DNA from: Streptomyces spongiicola
GTDB taxonomy: Bacteria > Actinomycetota > Actinomycetes > Streptomycetales > Streptomycetaceae
NCBI RefSeq assembly: GCF_003122365.1
Contig: NZ_CP029254.1
Location: 5,644,001 to 5,708,000 of the forward strand
DNA length: 64,000 nt
Direction: 5' to 3'
Positions 31,901 to 42,100 of this stretch are shown piece by piece. The position numbers and the translations under genes are program-made. The notes beneath the pieces are model-generated. The model was not told the DNA's origin. It searched no databases and worked only from the letters and a program-made list of their open reading frames with translations. Each line of letters starts with the position of its first letter. Within the stretch, counting starts at the first letter, position 1.

Positions 31901-33114
31901 AGGTGGCGTACGCCTGCCAGCAGGTGCCGGTTCGACAGGGACAGGCCCTTGAGCGGGGCGTCCGCGGCCGTGTCGTCGAAGAGGCCGCCCAGGCCCGGGA
32001 GGCCGAGTTCGGGGCGGCCTCTCTCGTCGCCGAGGGCGTCGAGGACCAGACGGAGGGCCTCGTACCGGTCCGAGTGGGAGGTGCCCTGGCGGCGGCGGGC
32101 CTGGTCGCGCAGGCGGGCGGTGGAGAAGTAGTCGGCGTAGCGCTTGCGGGCCTCCGGGCCGGCCTCCGGGTCGTGCAGTGCCTCGCGGTCCTCGGCGACG
32201 AAGACGAACAGCAGGCGGTACACCAGCCGCAGCAGGGCCGCGTGGTAGGTCTCGCGGTCGAAGTCCGCGCGCAGGGCGGTGTTGGCGGGGTGCTTGAGGA
32301 AGCCGGTGCCGAGCTGCTTGAGGGCGAGCCGGACGCCCTCGCCGATGTCGTCCAGGAACCGGGCGCCGAAGCGGAGCGCGGCGTCCCGCCACAGCTCCAG
32401 CCGGCAGCCGCGCTGCCCCGCCCCGCCCTCGGCCGGGGGCTCGAAGCGGGAGGCGTGCAGGATCCGGTACAGCAGGACGAACTCGTGGAACAGCTCGCCG
32501 TCGAAGATGGCTTCGAGGTCGAACTCGACGTACGAGGTGGTGGCCAGGGCGTTGGAGTCGCGGAGCAGGCGCAGCCGCCGGCCGTTGGTGAGGAGGGCCC
32601 ACAGGTGGGGTTCGGTGCGGTTCAGGGCCTCCTGGAGGAGCGACTGCGGGGCCGGGCTGCCGGCGGTCCGGCGCTTGTCGAGGGAGGCGTTCCACGGGGT
32701 GCGGTGGACGAGGGTGTGGTCGCGGCGGTGGGTGACCGGGAAGGTCTTGGTGCCGTCGGCGGCGGGGATGCCGTCGGCGCCGACCGCCGTGAGGTGGCCG
32801 AAGCCCAGGGCCTCGAACAGCGGGTCCAGCCAGTTGGGTCCGGCGTAGCCGGTGGTGTCCGGGGGTACCGAGGACTCGGGCGCGTACGGCAGCTTCTCGC
32901 GCAGCTCCAGCCAGAGCCCCTTGAGGTTGTCCCAGTGGCGCTCGGCCTCGTCCCGCACGGTGCGGGAGCCGGCGATCCGGTAGTCGGCCGGAGCCATGCC
33001 CTTGAGGTCCTTGGAGACCCGGCCCTCGGAGATGCGGAGCAGCATGTCGGCCGGCAGCAGCGCGCCGACCGTGTGGACGGCGGTGAACACCTGGTTGCGG
33101 GTGGTGGCGGACAT
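28945..33114 (-). CDS. drmMI: Large N6-adenine DNA methylase, DISARM DrmMI-like
   Basis: The product is 1,389 aa, the size of DrmMI and PglX-type methylases. A long N-terminal helical region precedes motif I 'VCDPACGSGHFLVAAARRI' (about 515-535) and motif IV 'CVLGNPPWDKVDFEDKKYF' (NPPW near 800), both canonical for N6-adenine methylation. The C-terminal target-recognition part covers about 900-1,330. Positions 29400-30130, encoding residues ~990-1,240, have visibly lower GC than the rest, pointing to exchange of the recognition domain. The ATG overlaps the drmD-like stop (TGATG). In DISARM the methylase marks host DNA as self. No PglZ or BrxC partner is present, so BREX is unlikely. Confidence 0.85.
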   Translation of the reverse strand: MSATTRNQVFTAVHTVGALLPADMLLRISEGRVSKDLKGMAPADYRIAGSRTVRDEAERHWDNLKGLWLELREKLPYAPESSVPPDTTGYAGPNWLDPLFEALGFGHLTAVGADGIPAADGTKTFPVTHRRDHTLVHRTPWNASLDKRRTAGSPAPQSLLQEALNRTEPHLWALLTNGRRLRLLRDSNALATTSYVEFDLEAIFDGELFHEFVLLYRILHASRFEPPAEGGAGQRGCRLELWRDAALRFGARFLDDIGEGVRLALKQLGTGFLKHPANTALRADFDRETYHAALLRLVYRLLFVFVAEDREALHDPEAGPEARKRYADYFSTARLRDQARRRQGTSHSDRYEALRLVLDALGDERGRPELGLPGLGGLFDDTAADAPLKGLSLSNRHLLAGVRHLSVVFDTEAKRWRSVDYRTLDAEELGVIYESLLELVPQYSATEQTFELVNRAGNERKKTGSYYTPGSLVEVLLDSTLDPVIDDAQKRGEAAAAEAGQPDAREAVERELLSLTVCDPACGSGHFLVAAARRIAKRVAAVRDRTPEPTPESIRHALHDVIARCVYGVDLNPMAVELAKVSLWMEALEPGKALGFLDAHVKHGNGLIGATPKLLRGGIPDEAFKPVEGDDKSVATRWLKANKDQHKGVVTLDAAMDEEVSVTNAAFATELRRLMDDAPTDGVAQVRALAERYRAWEDSPENRDAHKLADAWCAAFMWKKTDDAPAPVTQRVFLALQSPEGAGTLEETHHEIARLSEEYRFFHWHLEFPDVFDVPDDASAPGVDPVTGWGGGFACVLGNPPWDKVDFEDKKYFSVIEPKLAEISGTARRTAIAAWAAEHEEEGARYAAARRRVKSSFLFLGSSGAYPLLRKGLSVKGVNSLQTDQLFTERFVSITAPQGRCGTVVPTQIATGAGAQFLFQDLTRRGAVKHLYDFENGKREKLFPAVHASYQFSLISLAGRDLTEHAARFAFFLGHPDELDGGRAVFELSPEEIALINPNTGTLPLFRTRRDADLTVAIQSRVPVFVHEERPDGNLWRVTFKNLFNTTDDSDLFRNRAQLLGDGWALDGDAFVRAESRMLAQYDGKMVHLFDHRWNRYTNFGNNDFERIPLNDKQDPYAYNQPRFWIQNEGHVSVRRKGKNTLVPGVSERLKELGWGPSWLLGWRNIARATDERTAIPAFLPQGAVVETLPLMFPGTVAVSTATMVAAQSSLVFDFVARQKIGGIHMGLMTWKQLPVPRPDDLSKHAHFLTPRTLELVYTAWDMEPLARDLGDTGAPFTWNEDRRAHLRAELDAYFFHLYGVSREDTDYILESFQTENGGLKNNEIAKYGEYRTKRLVLTEYDRMAAAGLSMENPLVDGEDYTSPLTPPPGHGLRHEPAGIDKLGTEYES

Positions 33115-36110
33115 CAGGCGGACGCTCCAGGGGCGGCAGGGGCGGCAGGGGCGGCAGGGGCGGCAGGGGCGGCAGGGGCGGCGGGGTCGGCGGGGTCGGC
33201 GGGAAGGTAGACGTAGACGCCGAGGACGTCGGCGGGCTTCTGGGCGGTGACCGTCAGGCCGCGGACGATGTCCCCGGACGCGGCGCGCACCCGGCGGTGG
33301 GAGGCGTCGAGTTCGGCGGCCAGCTCCTCGCCGTATGCCGCCAGGTGCTCCGACACCTCGGGAAGCCGCCCGAGGACGCGGTTCATGGTGCGCTCGCCGA
33401 AGTACGCGTCGGTGTTCGCTGAGGCGGTGGCGTCCAGCAGGGCGGTCGCGTCCTGCTGCGGCAGCCACACCGCGTTCTTCGGGGAGCCCTGGAAGGCCAG
33501 CAGGCGGGCGTCCTCCGCGATGAGCTGCTTCTCCCCGCCGCGGGAGGGCAGGGTGAGGTGGAAGCGGTACCGGACCAGCAGGAGGGTGGTACGGGTGGTG
33601 ACCGCGTCGGTGGTGATGACGCCGCAGCGGCGGGCCGGGCGGGGGCCCTCGGCCCGGGGGTCGAGCGCGGTGTTCAGGACGTGCGCGGCGAGGGCGCCCA
33701 CCACCGGGTCGGTGCGGACCAGGGCGGCCTCGCCGCGTCCGGTCGCCGGGTCGGTGCGGAAGGGGACCGGGCGGTCCCGGTCCACCGTGTCCGTGCCGAC
33801 GAGCGGGGCGAGCGCGTCCCGCAGACCGGCCGGAGTACCGCCGACCTGGGCGGTGAAGTCCTCGCCTGTGCCGCGCAGCACGGCGTTCAGCGCCTGAAGG
33901 GACTGGCGTACGAAGGTGCGGATCTCGCCGGTGCCGCCGAGGGCGCCGCGGAGGGCGACGACCTCGCGGGCCACCTCCTCGGGGTGGACGGCGCGCTGCG
34001 CGAACATCGAGCGGGACGCCTTCTCCCGCTCCGCCGCCGAGTTCCAGTCGTTCTCCAGTTTCGCCGTGCCGGCCTTGAACGCGTCCGCGCCGAACAGTGC
34101 GCCCTGGTCCTCGCGGCCGCGCATCAGCAGCCATTCGACGATCGCGTCCGTGACGCCCGTCGACATCTCGTCGGGTACGGAGACCGAGATGCCGAGGTCC
34201 TTCTTGATCTGGCGGTGCTTCTTGATCAGCACTTCCAGGACCTTGCCGTCGATGCCGTTGTCCGCACCGTACAGGGTGATCACGCGGACCTCGTCGCGGC
34301 GCTGGCCGTACCGGTCGACGCGGCCCTCGCGCTGGTCGTGGCGGGTCGGGTTCCAGGCCAGGTCGTAGTGGACGACCGCGTCGAAGTAGTGCTGGAGGTT
34401 GACGCCCTCCGACAGGCAGTCGGTGGCGATCAGCACCCGGCGGGCGGCGGGGTCGTCCCCGGCCGCCTCCGCCAGCCGGTCGATGCGCTCCACGCGCTGC
34501 TGCGGGGAGAGTGTGCCGGTGACGGCCTTGACGACGGTGTTCGCGCCGAGCGGGGAACGCTTCTTCCTGCCGTCCTCGGTCGTCCGCTCACCCAGTTCGG
34601 CCTCCAGGTACTCGGCCGTGGGGATGTAGCGGCAGAAGACGATCGGGTGGTAGCCGTCCGCGAGCAGGGCCTTGAGGTGCTTGACCAGTGCCTTCAGTTT
34701 GAGGTCGTGCTCCGTGCCCTGAAGGGCCGTGGCGCGCTGGGCGAGTTCGGCCAGGCGGCTGCCGGCCGCCTCCCCGGTCTCCGCGCCCGGCGCCACGTCC
34801 ATGCCTTCCAGCGTGTCGCTGTCCGAGGCGTCGCTGTTGAGGGGGGCGCCGAGCCGGTCGGCCTCTTCCGGGGAGCCGGCCACCGCGGCGGCCGAGCGGG
34901 TGCTCAGGGTCTTCGCGGCCGCGCGCGGCGAGGACACCAGGGAGCGCAGCAGGGCGATCGCCGACCACCAGGCGATCCTGGCCTCGCGCTTGCCCTGGCC
35001 GCCGGCGGCCTCGACCCGCTCGCCCGCGTACGCGATGGCGTCGTCGAGCAGGGCGCGGTAGGCCGGAGACAGCTTGTACGTTTCGTCCTTGAAGGAGCGG
35101 TCGGTGGGGAAGGCGGTCCGCTCGGCGAGACTGTCGTCGCCGAGCCCGTCCTCCCTGGTGAGGTACTGGCGTACGTCGGCCCGCTTGCGGGCCACGAAGT
35201 GCCGGGCGAGCTGCTCGCGTCCGGTCCTGGACTCCAGGTCCACGGTGGCGAGTTCGGGCTTGACCAGGCCCAGCAGGTTGCGGAACGCGGACTCCTTGCC
35301 GCTGTGCGGGGTCGCCGTCACCAGGAGCAGGTGCCGGTCGGGGTCCTTGGCGACCCGGCACAGCAGTTCGTAGCGCAGCTGGTTCTGGGCGCCCGCGGAG
35401 GTGTCGTCCGCGGCGACACAGGTGTGGGCCTCGTCCACGATCACCAGGTCGGGGCAGTGCCGGACGAAGTCGTCGCGGTGCCGGGGGGACTTGATGAAGT
35501 CCGTGGACACGATCACGTTCGGGTGGCGGTCGAAGAGGGACTGGCCGAGGTCGAGGCCGCGTTCGAGGCGGGAGACGGTGGAGGAGAGGACGAGTTCGGC
35601 GTCGATGCCGAACTTGGTGCGGAGCTCCTGCTGCCACTGCTCGGCGAGGGCGGGGGAGCACAGGACGGCCAGGCCGGTGGCCTCTCCCTGGGCGAGCAGT
35701 TCGCTCGCGATCAGGCCGGCCTCGACGGTCTTGCCGATGCCGACGTCGTCGGAGATCAGCATGCGGACCGTCTTCTGGCGCAGCGCCATCAGCAGCGGCA
35801 CCAGCTGGTAGGCGCGCGGTTCGACCGCGATGCCCGCCAGGGAGCGGAACGGGCCGGCGCCCGAGCGGAAGCCGATGCGCAGGGCGGTGCGCAGCAGGCC
35901 GGCCGCGCGCTGGTCGCCGAGGTCCGCCGGTTCGGGGTCGGCGAACCGGGCGGGCTCCACCTCCTCGAAGGAGGGGAAGACCGCGGCGATGTCGTCGTCC
36001 GTACCGCCCAGCGGGCGCAGCACCAGCAGATCGGGCTCGCTGTCCGGGAGCACCACCCATTCCCGGCCGCGGGCGGTGACCAGCGATCCGGCGGTGTACG
36101 TGAGTGCCAT
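33114..36110 (-). CDS. drmD: SNF2-type helicase, DISARM DrmD-like
   Basis: The product is 998 aa. The SNF2/RapA-like core has 'LISDDVGIGKTVEAGLIA' (motif I near 125), 'LVIVDEAHTC' (near 228), 'LLVTATPHSGKESAFRNLLG', 'HPIVFCRYIPTAEYLE', 'IATDCLSEGVNLQ' and 'HQREGRVDRYGQR' (motif VI near 600). This matches DrmD, the class 1 DISARM helicase. The C-terminal ~300 residues are of unknown fold and end in a Pro-Ala-Ala repeat from a 9-bp tandem repeat (33121-33200). The ATG lies 21 bp after the kinase-helicase stop and after 'gaggacgag'. Its stop overlaps the methylase start. Confidence 0.85.
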   Translation of the reverse strand: MALTYTAGSLVTARGREWVVLPDSEPDLLVLRPLGGTDDDIAAVFPSFEEVEPARFADPEPADLGDQRAAGLLRTALRIGFRSGAGPFRSLAGIAVEPRAYQLVPLLMALRQKTVRMLISDDVGIGKTVEAGLIASELLAQGEATGLAVLCSPALAEQWQQELRTKFGIDAELVLSSTVSRLERGLDLGQSLFDRHPNVIVSTDFIKSPRHRDDFVRHCPDLVIVDEAHTCVAADDTSAGAQNQLRYELLCRVAKDPDRHLLLVTATPHSGKESAFRNLLGLVKPELATVDLESRTGREQLARHFVARKRADVRQYLTREDGLGDDSLAERTAFPTDRSFKDETYKLSPAYRALLDDAIAYAGERVEAAGGQGKREARIAWWSAIALLRSLVSSPRAAAKTLSTRSAAAVAGSPEEADRLGAPLNSDASDSDTLEGMDVAPGAETGEAAGSRLAELAQRATALQGTEHDLKLKALVKHLKALLADGYHPIVFCRYIPTAEYLEAELGERTTEDGRKKRSPLGANTVVKAVTGTLSPQQRVERIDRLAEAAGDDPAARRVLIATDCLSEGVNLQHYFDAVVHYDLAWNPTRHDQREGRVDRYGQRRDEVRVITLYGADNGIDGKVLEVLIKKHRQIKKDLGISVSVPDEMSTGVTDAIVEWLLMRGREDQGALFGADAFKAGTAKLENDWNSAAEREKASRSMFAQRAVHPEEVAREVVALRGALGGTGEIRTFVRQSLQALNAVLRGTGEDFTAQVGGTPAGLRDALAPLVGTDTVDRDRPVPFRTDPATGRGEAALVRTDPVVGALAAHVLNTALDPRAEGPRPARRCGVITTDAVTTRTTLLLVRYRFHLTLPSRGGEKQLIAEDARLLAFQGSPKNAVWLPQQDATALLDATASANTDAYFGERTMNRVLGRLPEVSEHLAAYGEELAAELDASHRRVRAASGDIVRGLTVTAQKPADVLGVYVYLPADPADPAAPAAPAAPAAPAAPAAPGASA
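33121..33200 (-). repeat. 9-bp tandem repeat at the 3' end of the drmD-like gene
   Basis: Six or more copies of gcaggggcg (+ strand) are followed by two gcggggtcg variants. They encode a Pro-Ala-Ala / Pro-Ala-Asp tail. Because the period is a multiple of three, slippage changes tail length without shifting the frame. Confidence 0.8.
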
Positions 36111-36131
36111 GTCTGTCGTCTCGTCCTCGGG

Positions 36132-39100
36132 TCAGTCGGCGGCGGGCGTGCCGAAGTAGCGGGAGTGCGGGCGGACGATCTCGTCCCAGTCGGTGTCGTG
36201 CGGGAAGCGGATGACGTCCCAGCCGGCGTCCTGGAGGCGTTCCTCCGCGTCCTCGTCGCGCAGAGCCGTCGTCTCCACGCCCGGGAGGTCGACGAAGACG
36301 GCGACCTTCGCCCCGGGGAGGCGGTAGACGAAGTCCACCAGGGCGTTGGCCTCGGTGACCAGTTTCTCGGCCTCGTCGGGCAGGCGCAGGCCCCGGGCCC
36401 TGAGCCAGGTGAGGAGATCGTCCTGGGCCGGCTTGCCCAGGCTCTCCGCGACCGCGTCTTCCACCCGGGTGGGAGTCCCGGAACTCCCGTCCAGCAGGCG
36501 CCGGAACTGCTCGGACCGGGACTCGCCGCGCGGGTCGCGGGTGGCCGACGCCGACGCCAGCCGGACCAGCAGGTCCCGCGCCGTGTGCCGGTTGAGCAGG
36601 GCGTGGCTGAGCTGGTTGCCGTAGGTGAGCAGGCATTCGTAGCAGCCGAGCGCGCACGGCCGGTCGGGGTGGGGGCCGCCCAGGTCCTCGCCTTCCGCGC
36701 CGAAGTGGCAGATGGACAGGGCCTCCCGGGCCGCCTCGGCCAGCGCGTGCTTCTCCGCCTGGAGGCGGCGCAGCACACCGGCGCCGCCCTCGGCGGCCTC
36801 CGTGAACAGCAGGCGCCGGCGCGGGCCGTCGTTCGGGGGCAGCAGCTCGCTGGTGAGCTCCGCGTCCTCCAGCTCGAAGGCCGCCTCGATGCCCCGTTCC
36901 AGGGCGTACATGACGGACAGGGCGACCGGTTCGGGCAGGGCCTCGTCGAGGGTGAGGACGAGGATGTTGCGGCGGTCCTCGACGAACGGGATGACGCGCT
37001 TCTTGCGGCGCCGCTCGTTGCCGGCCTCGTCGATCACCGGCAGTTCGCCGGAGTCGCCCGACGCCTGTGCCGCGTCCGCGTCGTTCATCCAGCGGCCGTC
37101 GGCCAGGTCCAGCCAGTAGCCCGGCGGCTCGTCGCTCTTGGCCCGGACCCGGCCCGTGTTGGTGATGCGGACGGTCGCCGAGTCGCCGTACGCCAGCTCG
37201 GCGACCGGCGCGCCCGCGGTGTCGGTGACGGAGGCGTTCAGCCGGCCGCTGCGGGTGCCGTGGTCATGGAAGCGGAAGGACGTCTCCAGCCTGAAGCCCG
37301 CCCGGCGCCGCTCCTCCTCGTCCGAGGAGATCCGCTCCCGCCGCGTGGTGTACACGGTGTGCAGGTGCAGCAGTCCGTACGTCGACGAGCCGAGCGGTTC
37401 GTCGCACATCCGGCAGCGGTCGTCCCGGTCCTTCGGGTCGTGGTGGTAGCCGCACTGGGCGCAGCGGCGGGCCTCGCTGGTGGCCAGGTCACCGGAGGAG
37501 TCCGGCGGCAGCTGGATCCGGGTGACCTGGTAGCGGGCGCCCTCGTGGTAGATCAGCGCGCCGGGACCGAACTCGCGGATGGCGAGGAAGCGGGGCCGCT
37601 GGAGGAAGTCGCCGTCGCCGCGGGAGCGGCCGACGGTCGGGATGTAGGCGGCGAGCGGCAGCCGGGGGAAGCTGTAGCCGGGCAGGAAGCCCTCGGAGGC
37701 GAGGTAGCGGTACGGGTTGAAGTCCGAGAGGACCGACTTGCTGTCGGCGCTCTCGTTCATCAGCAGGTTCAGCTGGGTCCACGCCTCGCGCTGGCGGGTG
37801 TTGGCCCGCTTGCGGTCGCCTTCGGTGAGGCTGTAGTCGATCCGGCGCTCGCTCTGGATGTAGTAGTCCCTGAGCGCGGAGCGGAACAACTTGCGCCACC
37901 GTTCGAATGCCTGGTCGAAACGCCCGGGGACGGTACGGACCTGGTCCTCGATCCACTCGTCGTACCACCAGGTGGTGTCCGCGAAGTCGGGCAGCAGCGG
38001 TGCGAGGACGCGCCGTGCCCCGTCCACGGTGCGGCGCCTCGCCGCCTCGTCGAGGGAGCCCTCGCGGATGTCGGGCTGCAGCTCCAGGTCGGGGGTGAGG
38101 CGGTCGCCGCTGTCGGGCGCCGGCACGTCGAGGACGTCGGACATGGCCCGGCCCAGCTTCAGGCCGGTCTCCGCGATCCAGATGCCCTGGAGGTGCGAGC
38201 GGACCAGGTCCTCGTTGGCCAGGTCGAGACGGGGCGGGGCGACCGCGCCCGCCACCATCCGCTCGGAACGGCGGAAGTAGTACTGGTCGTGGCTGTTGCC
38301 GGTGGCGCAGTAGGTGGTGACCAGGGCGGGCTGGCCGCTGCGGCCAGCCCGGCCCGACCGCTGCGCGTAGTTGGCGGGGGTGGGCGGCACATTGCGCATC
38401 ATGACCGCGTTCAGCGAGGAGATGTCGACGCCCAGCTCCATCGTCGGAGAGCAGTACAGGAGCTTCAGTTCGGCCTCGCGGAAGGCGTTCTCGCGCTTCT
38501 CCCTCTCCTCGGGGGACACCTGTGCGGTGTGCTCCCTGGCGAACAGGCCGGCCAGCGCCCCCGCGGCCTCCTTGTAGAGGTCGCGGAAGAAGGTGTTCAC
38601 ACGAGGGCCGTCACCGCTCTGATAGGTGCGGGTCAGCGGGTCGTGGGTGCCGGTCTCGCCCATTCCGGCACGCCAGACCAGGCACTGGGCGGCGACCCGG
38701 TAGCCGGTCGCCGCGGAGTCCGCCGGCCTGCGGAACCGCCCGGCGCGCTGGGGCGCCTCGGTCACCTCCTTGACCAGTCCGGCCTCCGCGAGGACCTTGA
38801 GCAGCTGGGCGATGACCTGCTGCAGCGCGTCGGTGTCCAGCTCCCCGAACGACCGGTCCGCCCGGCCGAGGTACTTGCCGAACTTGCCCCGGGCGGAGAG
38901 GAACAGCGCCGAGCGGTCCATGCCCTTGCCCGAGGGGTGCGGGTAGGCGGTGCCGACCCTGGGCCGGTCCGAGGCGGACAGCACCCACGGGTCGGCGAGC
39001 CGCTCCTCGCTCGCCCGCTGGAGCGCGTCGAAGTCGTCCCGGAAGTAGGACACGTCGATGGCGAGCGACCGGCGCATCTCGTTCAGCAGCGCCCTCATGA

Positions 39101-42100
39101 TCTCGGCGCGCAGTGTCGGATCGGCCTCGCGCAGCACCGGGAGGGCGGTGGCCCAGGGGTCTTCCTCCGCCGCCACCCAGTCGAGGTCCGCGTAGTCGAT
39201 CTCCAGCAGCCCGGTCTGCTCCAGGTTGGGCATGGTGATGCGCCAGCCCCGCTCCAGGTCCAGGTAGAGCCGGAACGCGATCACGTCGCGGAGGGTCCTG
39301 GCCGCGGCACGGGCCATGGCCGGGGCCGGCGTGCGGCCGCCGTCGGTGTAGTCCGCCGGGTGCAGGCCGAGCGCGTCCCCGACCCGGGCCGCCAGGTCCT
39401 CGTGGTGCAGGCCGTCCTCGCCGGCGTCCAGAGCCGCCCGGTACAGCGCCCCACGCAGTTGGGTGATCTGCACGAAGTCGTTGAAGTGGCCGGCCTGGAG
39501 CGAGGCGTCCTGGCGGTTGTCGACGAAGGTGAGGAGCTTGCGTGCCTCCTTCTCCAGGGCCTCCTCGGGAACGGACTTCAGCGACCGGACCACCGAGGCG
39601 GAGATCAGCGAGGTGGCCGAGGAACGGCCTTCCCGGTCGAGCGTGGCCAGCTTGGCGAAGTCCTTGCCGCGGGTCTGCTCGTACGCCACACCGCAGTGCA
39701 GGCAGAACAGGAACGGGGACGGGACGAACGCGGCCCGCAGCCCGTCCCGGCCCTCGACGCCGCGCGGGTCGACGGTGACGGCCCGCGGCACCCGGTCGCG
39801 GTAGGACTTCCTGACGACTTCCTGGCCGCGGTCGTCCGCCTCCAGCCAGGACTCCGGCAGCCGGCGGTCGTCGACGGCGTACTGGACGGCGGACGGCCAG
39901 GGCCGGTCGTGGTCGACGTACAGATAGCCGTCGCCCTGCCGGCCGCCGGTCGCGGCGGTGTCCCGGCGGGCCTCGTAGCGCACCTCGCCGTCCTTCTCGG
40001 TACGCCAGACGGTCAGGTAGTCCTGGCCGCACTCGCGGCAGAACGCCAGCGGCATCAGCAGCTTGCCGCCGCCGCCGGGCTGTTCGAGCTGGTACGAGCG
40101 TGTGAGGTGGCGGGTGAGCCGGTCCTCCAGCGTGGCGTACACGGTGTCGCCCTTGGACAGGAACTGGTGCAGCCGGAACGCGAACAGCGGCCGCTCGGTG
40201 ACCGGGTGGCGGGCCTCCGAGCCGGCCTCCAGCGTCGCCTCGATGGCCACCCGGCACTGCTGGGCGTCCACGCCGGAGGCGCCGGCCAGCTCCCGGGCCG
40301 CGACCTCGATCTGGGCCGGCCGCTGCCGCACCAGCCGGCCGCCGTCCACGGCCAGGCCGAACCGGGTCTCGATCCACCGGGCCAGCGGATCGCGCACCAG
40401 GTCGGTGTACGCGCGGGGGGCGCCGGGCGCGCGCAGCCGGTCCGCCGGGACGGTCGCCGGCGCCTCGTCGGTGGCCCGGACCAGCGTCTCGACGATGACA
40501 TTGCGGGGATGCACGGGCGTGCCGAACAGGGTGGTCGCGGTGTCCGCGACCACCCGGCGCCGGTCGTCCGCGGTTCCTTCGGTGGACATGGTGGCGGACG
40601 TGCCGACGCACTGGAGCCGGTCGGCCCGGCAGGCCTCGCGGACCCGTCGGATCAGCAGGGCGACGTCCGCGCCCTGCCGGCCGCGGTAGGTGTGCAGTTC
40701 GTCGAAGACGAGGAACTCCAGGCCGCGGGCCATGCTGATGAGGCTGGCGCGATCGGCCGGGCGGGTCAGCATCAGCTCCAGCATCACGTAGTTGGTGAGC
40801 AGGATGTCCGGCGGGTTGTCGCGGATCTCCCTGCGGCGCCGGTCGTCCTCCTGGCCGGTGTAGCGGGCGAAGGTGACGGGCTCGCGGCCGGCCCCGTACC
40901 CGTCGCGCAGGTACTTCTCCAGCTCCTTCAGCTGGCTGTTCGCGAGCGCGTTCATCGGGTAGACGACGATCGCGCGCACCCGCTTCGCCGCCCGGTGGCC
41001 CGCTGCCTCGCGCTCGCGCAGGACCCGGTCCACGATGGGCACGATGTAGGAGAGCGACTTGCCGGAGCCGGTGCCGGTCGTCAGCACATACGACTCGCCG
41101 GAAGCGGCGGCGTCGACGGCCTCGCGCTGGTGCTGGTGGAGGGTGAGCGGGCGGCCGTCGCACACCGTGCCGCCCTGGGTCTTGCGGGCCTGGAAGATCC
41201 GTGCGCACTCGGGGTGCAGCACGCCCTGCCCCGCCAGCTCGACGACCGTACCGCCGCTCGCGAAGAACGGGTTGAGGGACAGCCACGGGTCGGGCCACTG
41301 GGACTTGGCGTTCAGGTCGTCCTCGACGAACGAGGCGATGCGGTCGTCGCGGATGACCGTGCCGCCCTCGGTGAAGGAGCGGTAGTCCTCGATCAGGGTG
41401 CGGTGGACACCGAAGACGTCCATGCCGGGACCGGAGGGAGCCCGGCGGGGGCGCTCGGCGGCCGGCGCCGCGGGCGGCACCGCCGCGGCCGGGGCGGCGC
41501 GGCGTACGGGGCGGACCGGGTCGAGCGCGCTCCAGTGGGGGAGCGCGGAACCCTCCTCGCCGGGGTCCGTCCCGTCGGCCGCGAACGCCTCCGGGAGCAG
41601 CGGGAGCAGGGCCTCGCGGACGGACACCGCGTCGGCGGGGCGTTCGGCGGGGTCCTTGGCCAGCAGCCGGTTCACCAGCCGGGCCAGGGCCGCGGGGGTG
41701 GCGGGCCGTACGGTGCTCACGGACGCCGGGATCTCCTCGACGTGCTTGCGGCCCAGCTCGTAGGCCGATCCGCTGACGAACGGAGGCACGCCGGCCAGCA
41801 TCTCGTACAGGACGCAGCCGAGGGCGTACAGGTCGGCCGCCTGGGTGACCTGGCGGGCCTCGAACTGCTCGGGCGCCATGTAGCGGGCGGTGCCGACGCT
41901 CACCCCCGTGCTGGTGAGCCTCGCGTCCGCGGGGTCGTCCACGATCCGGCCCATGCCGAAGTCGAGCACCTTCACCGTGCCGCCCGTGGTCAGCATGGTG
42001 TTGGCCGGCTTCAGATCCCGGTGGACCACCCCGGCCGCGTGCGCGGCGGCCAGACCGGCGGCGATCTGCGCGCCGATGGCGACGGCCCAGGCCGCGGGGA

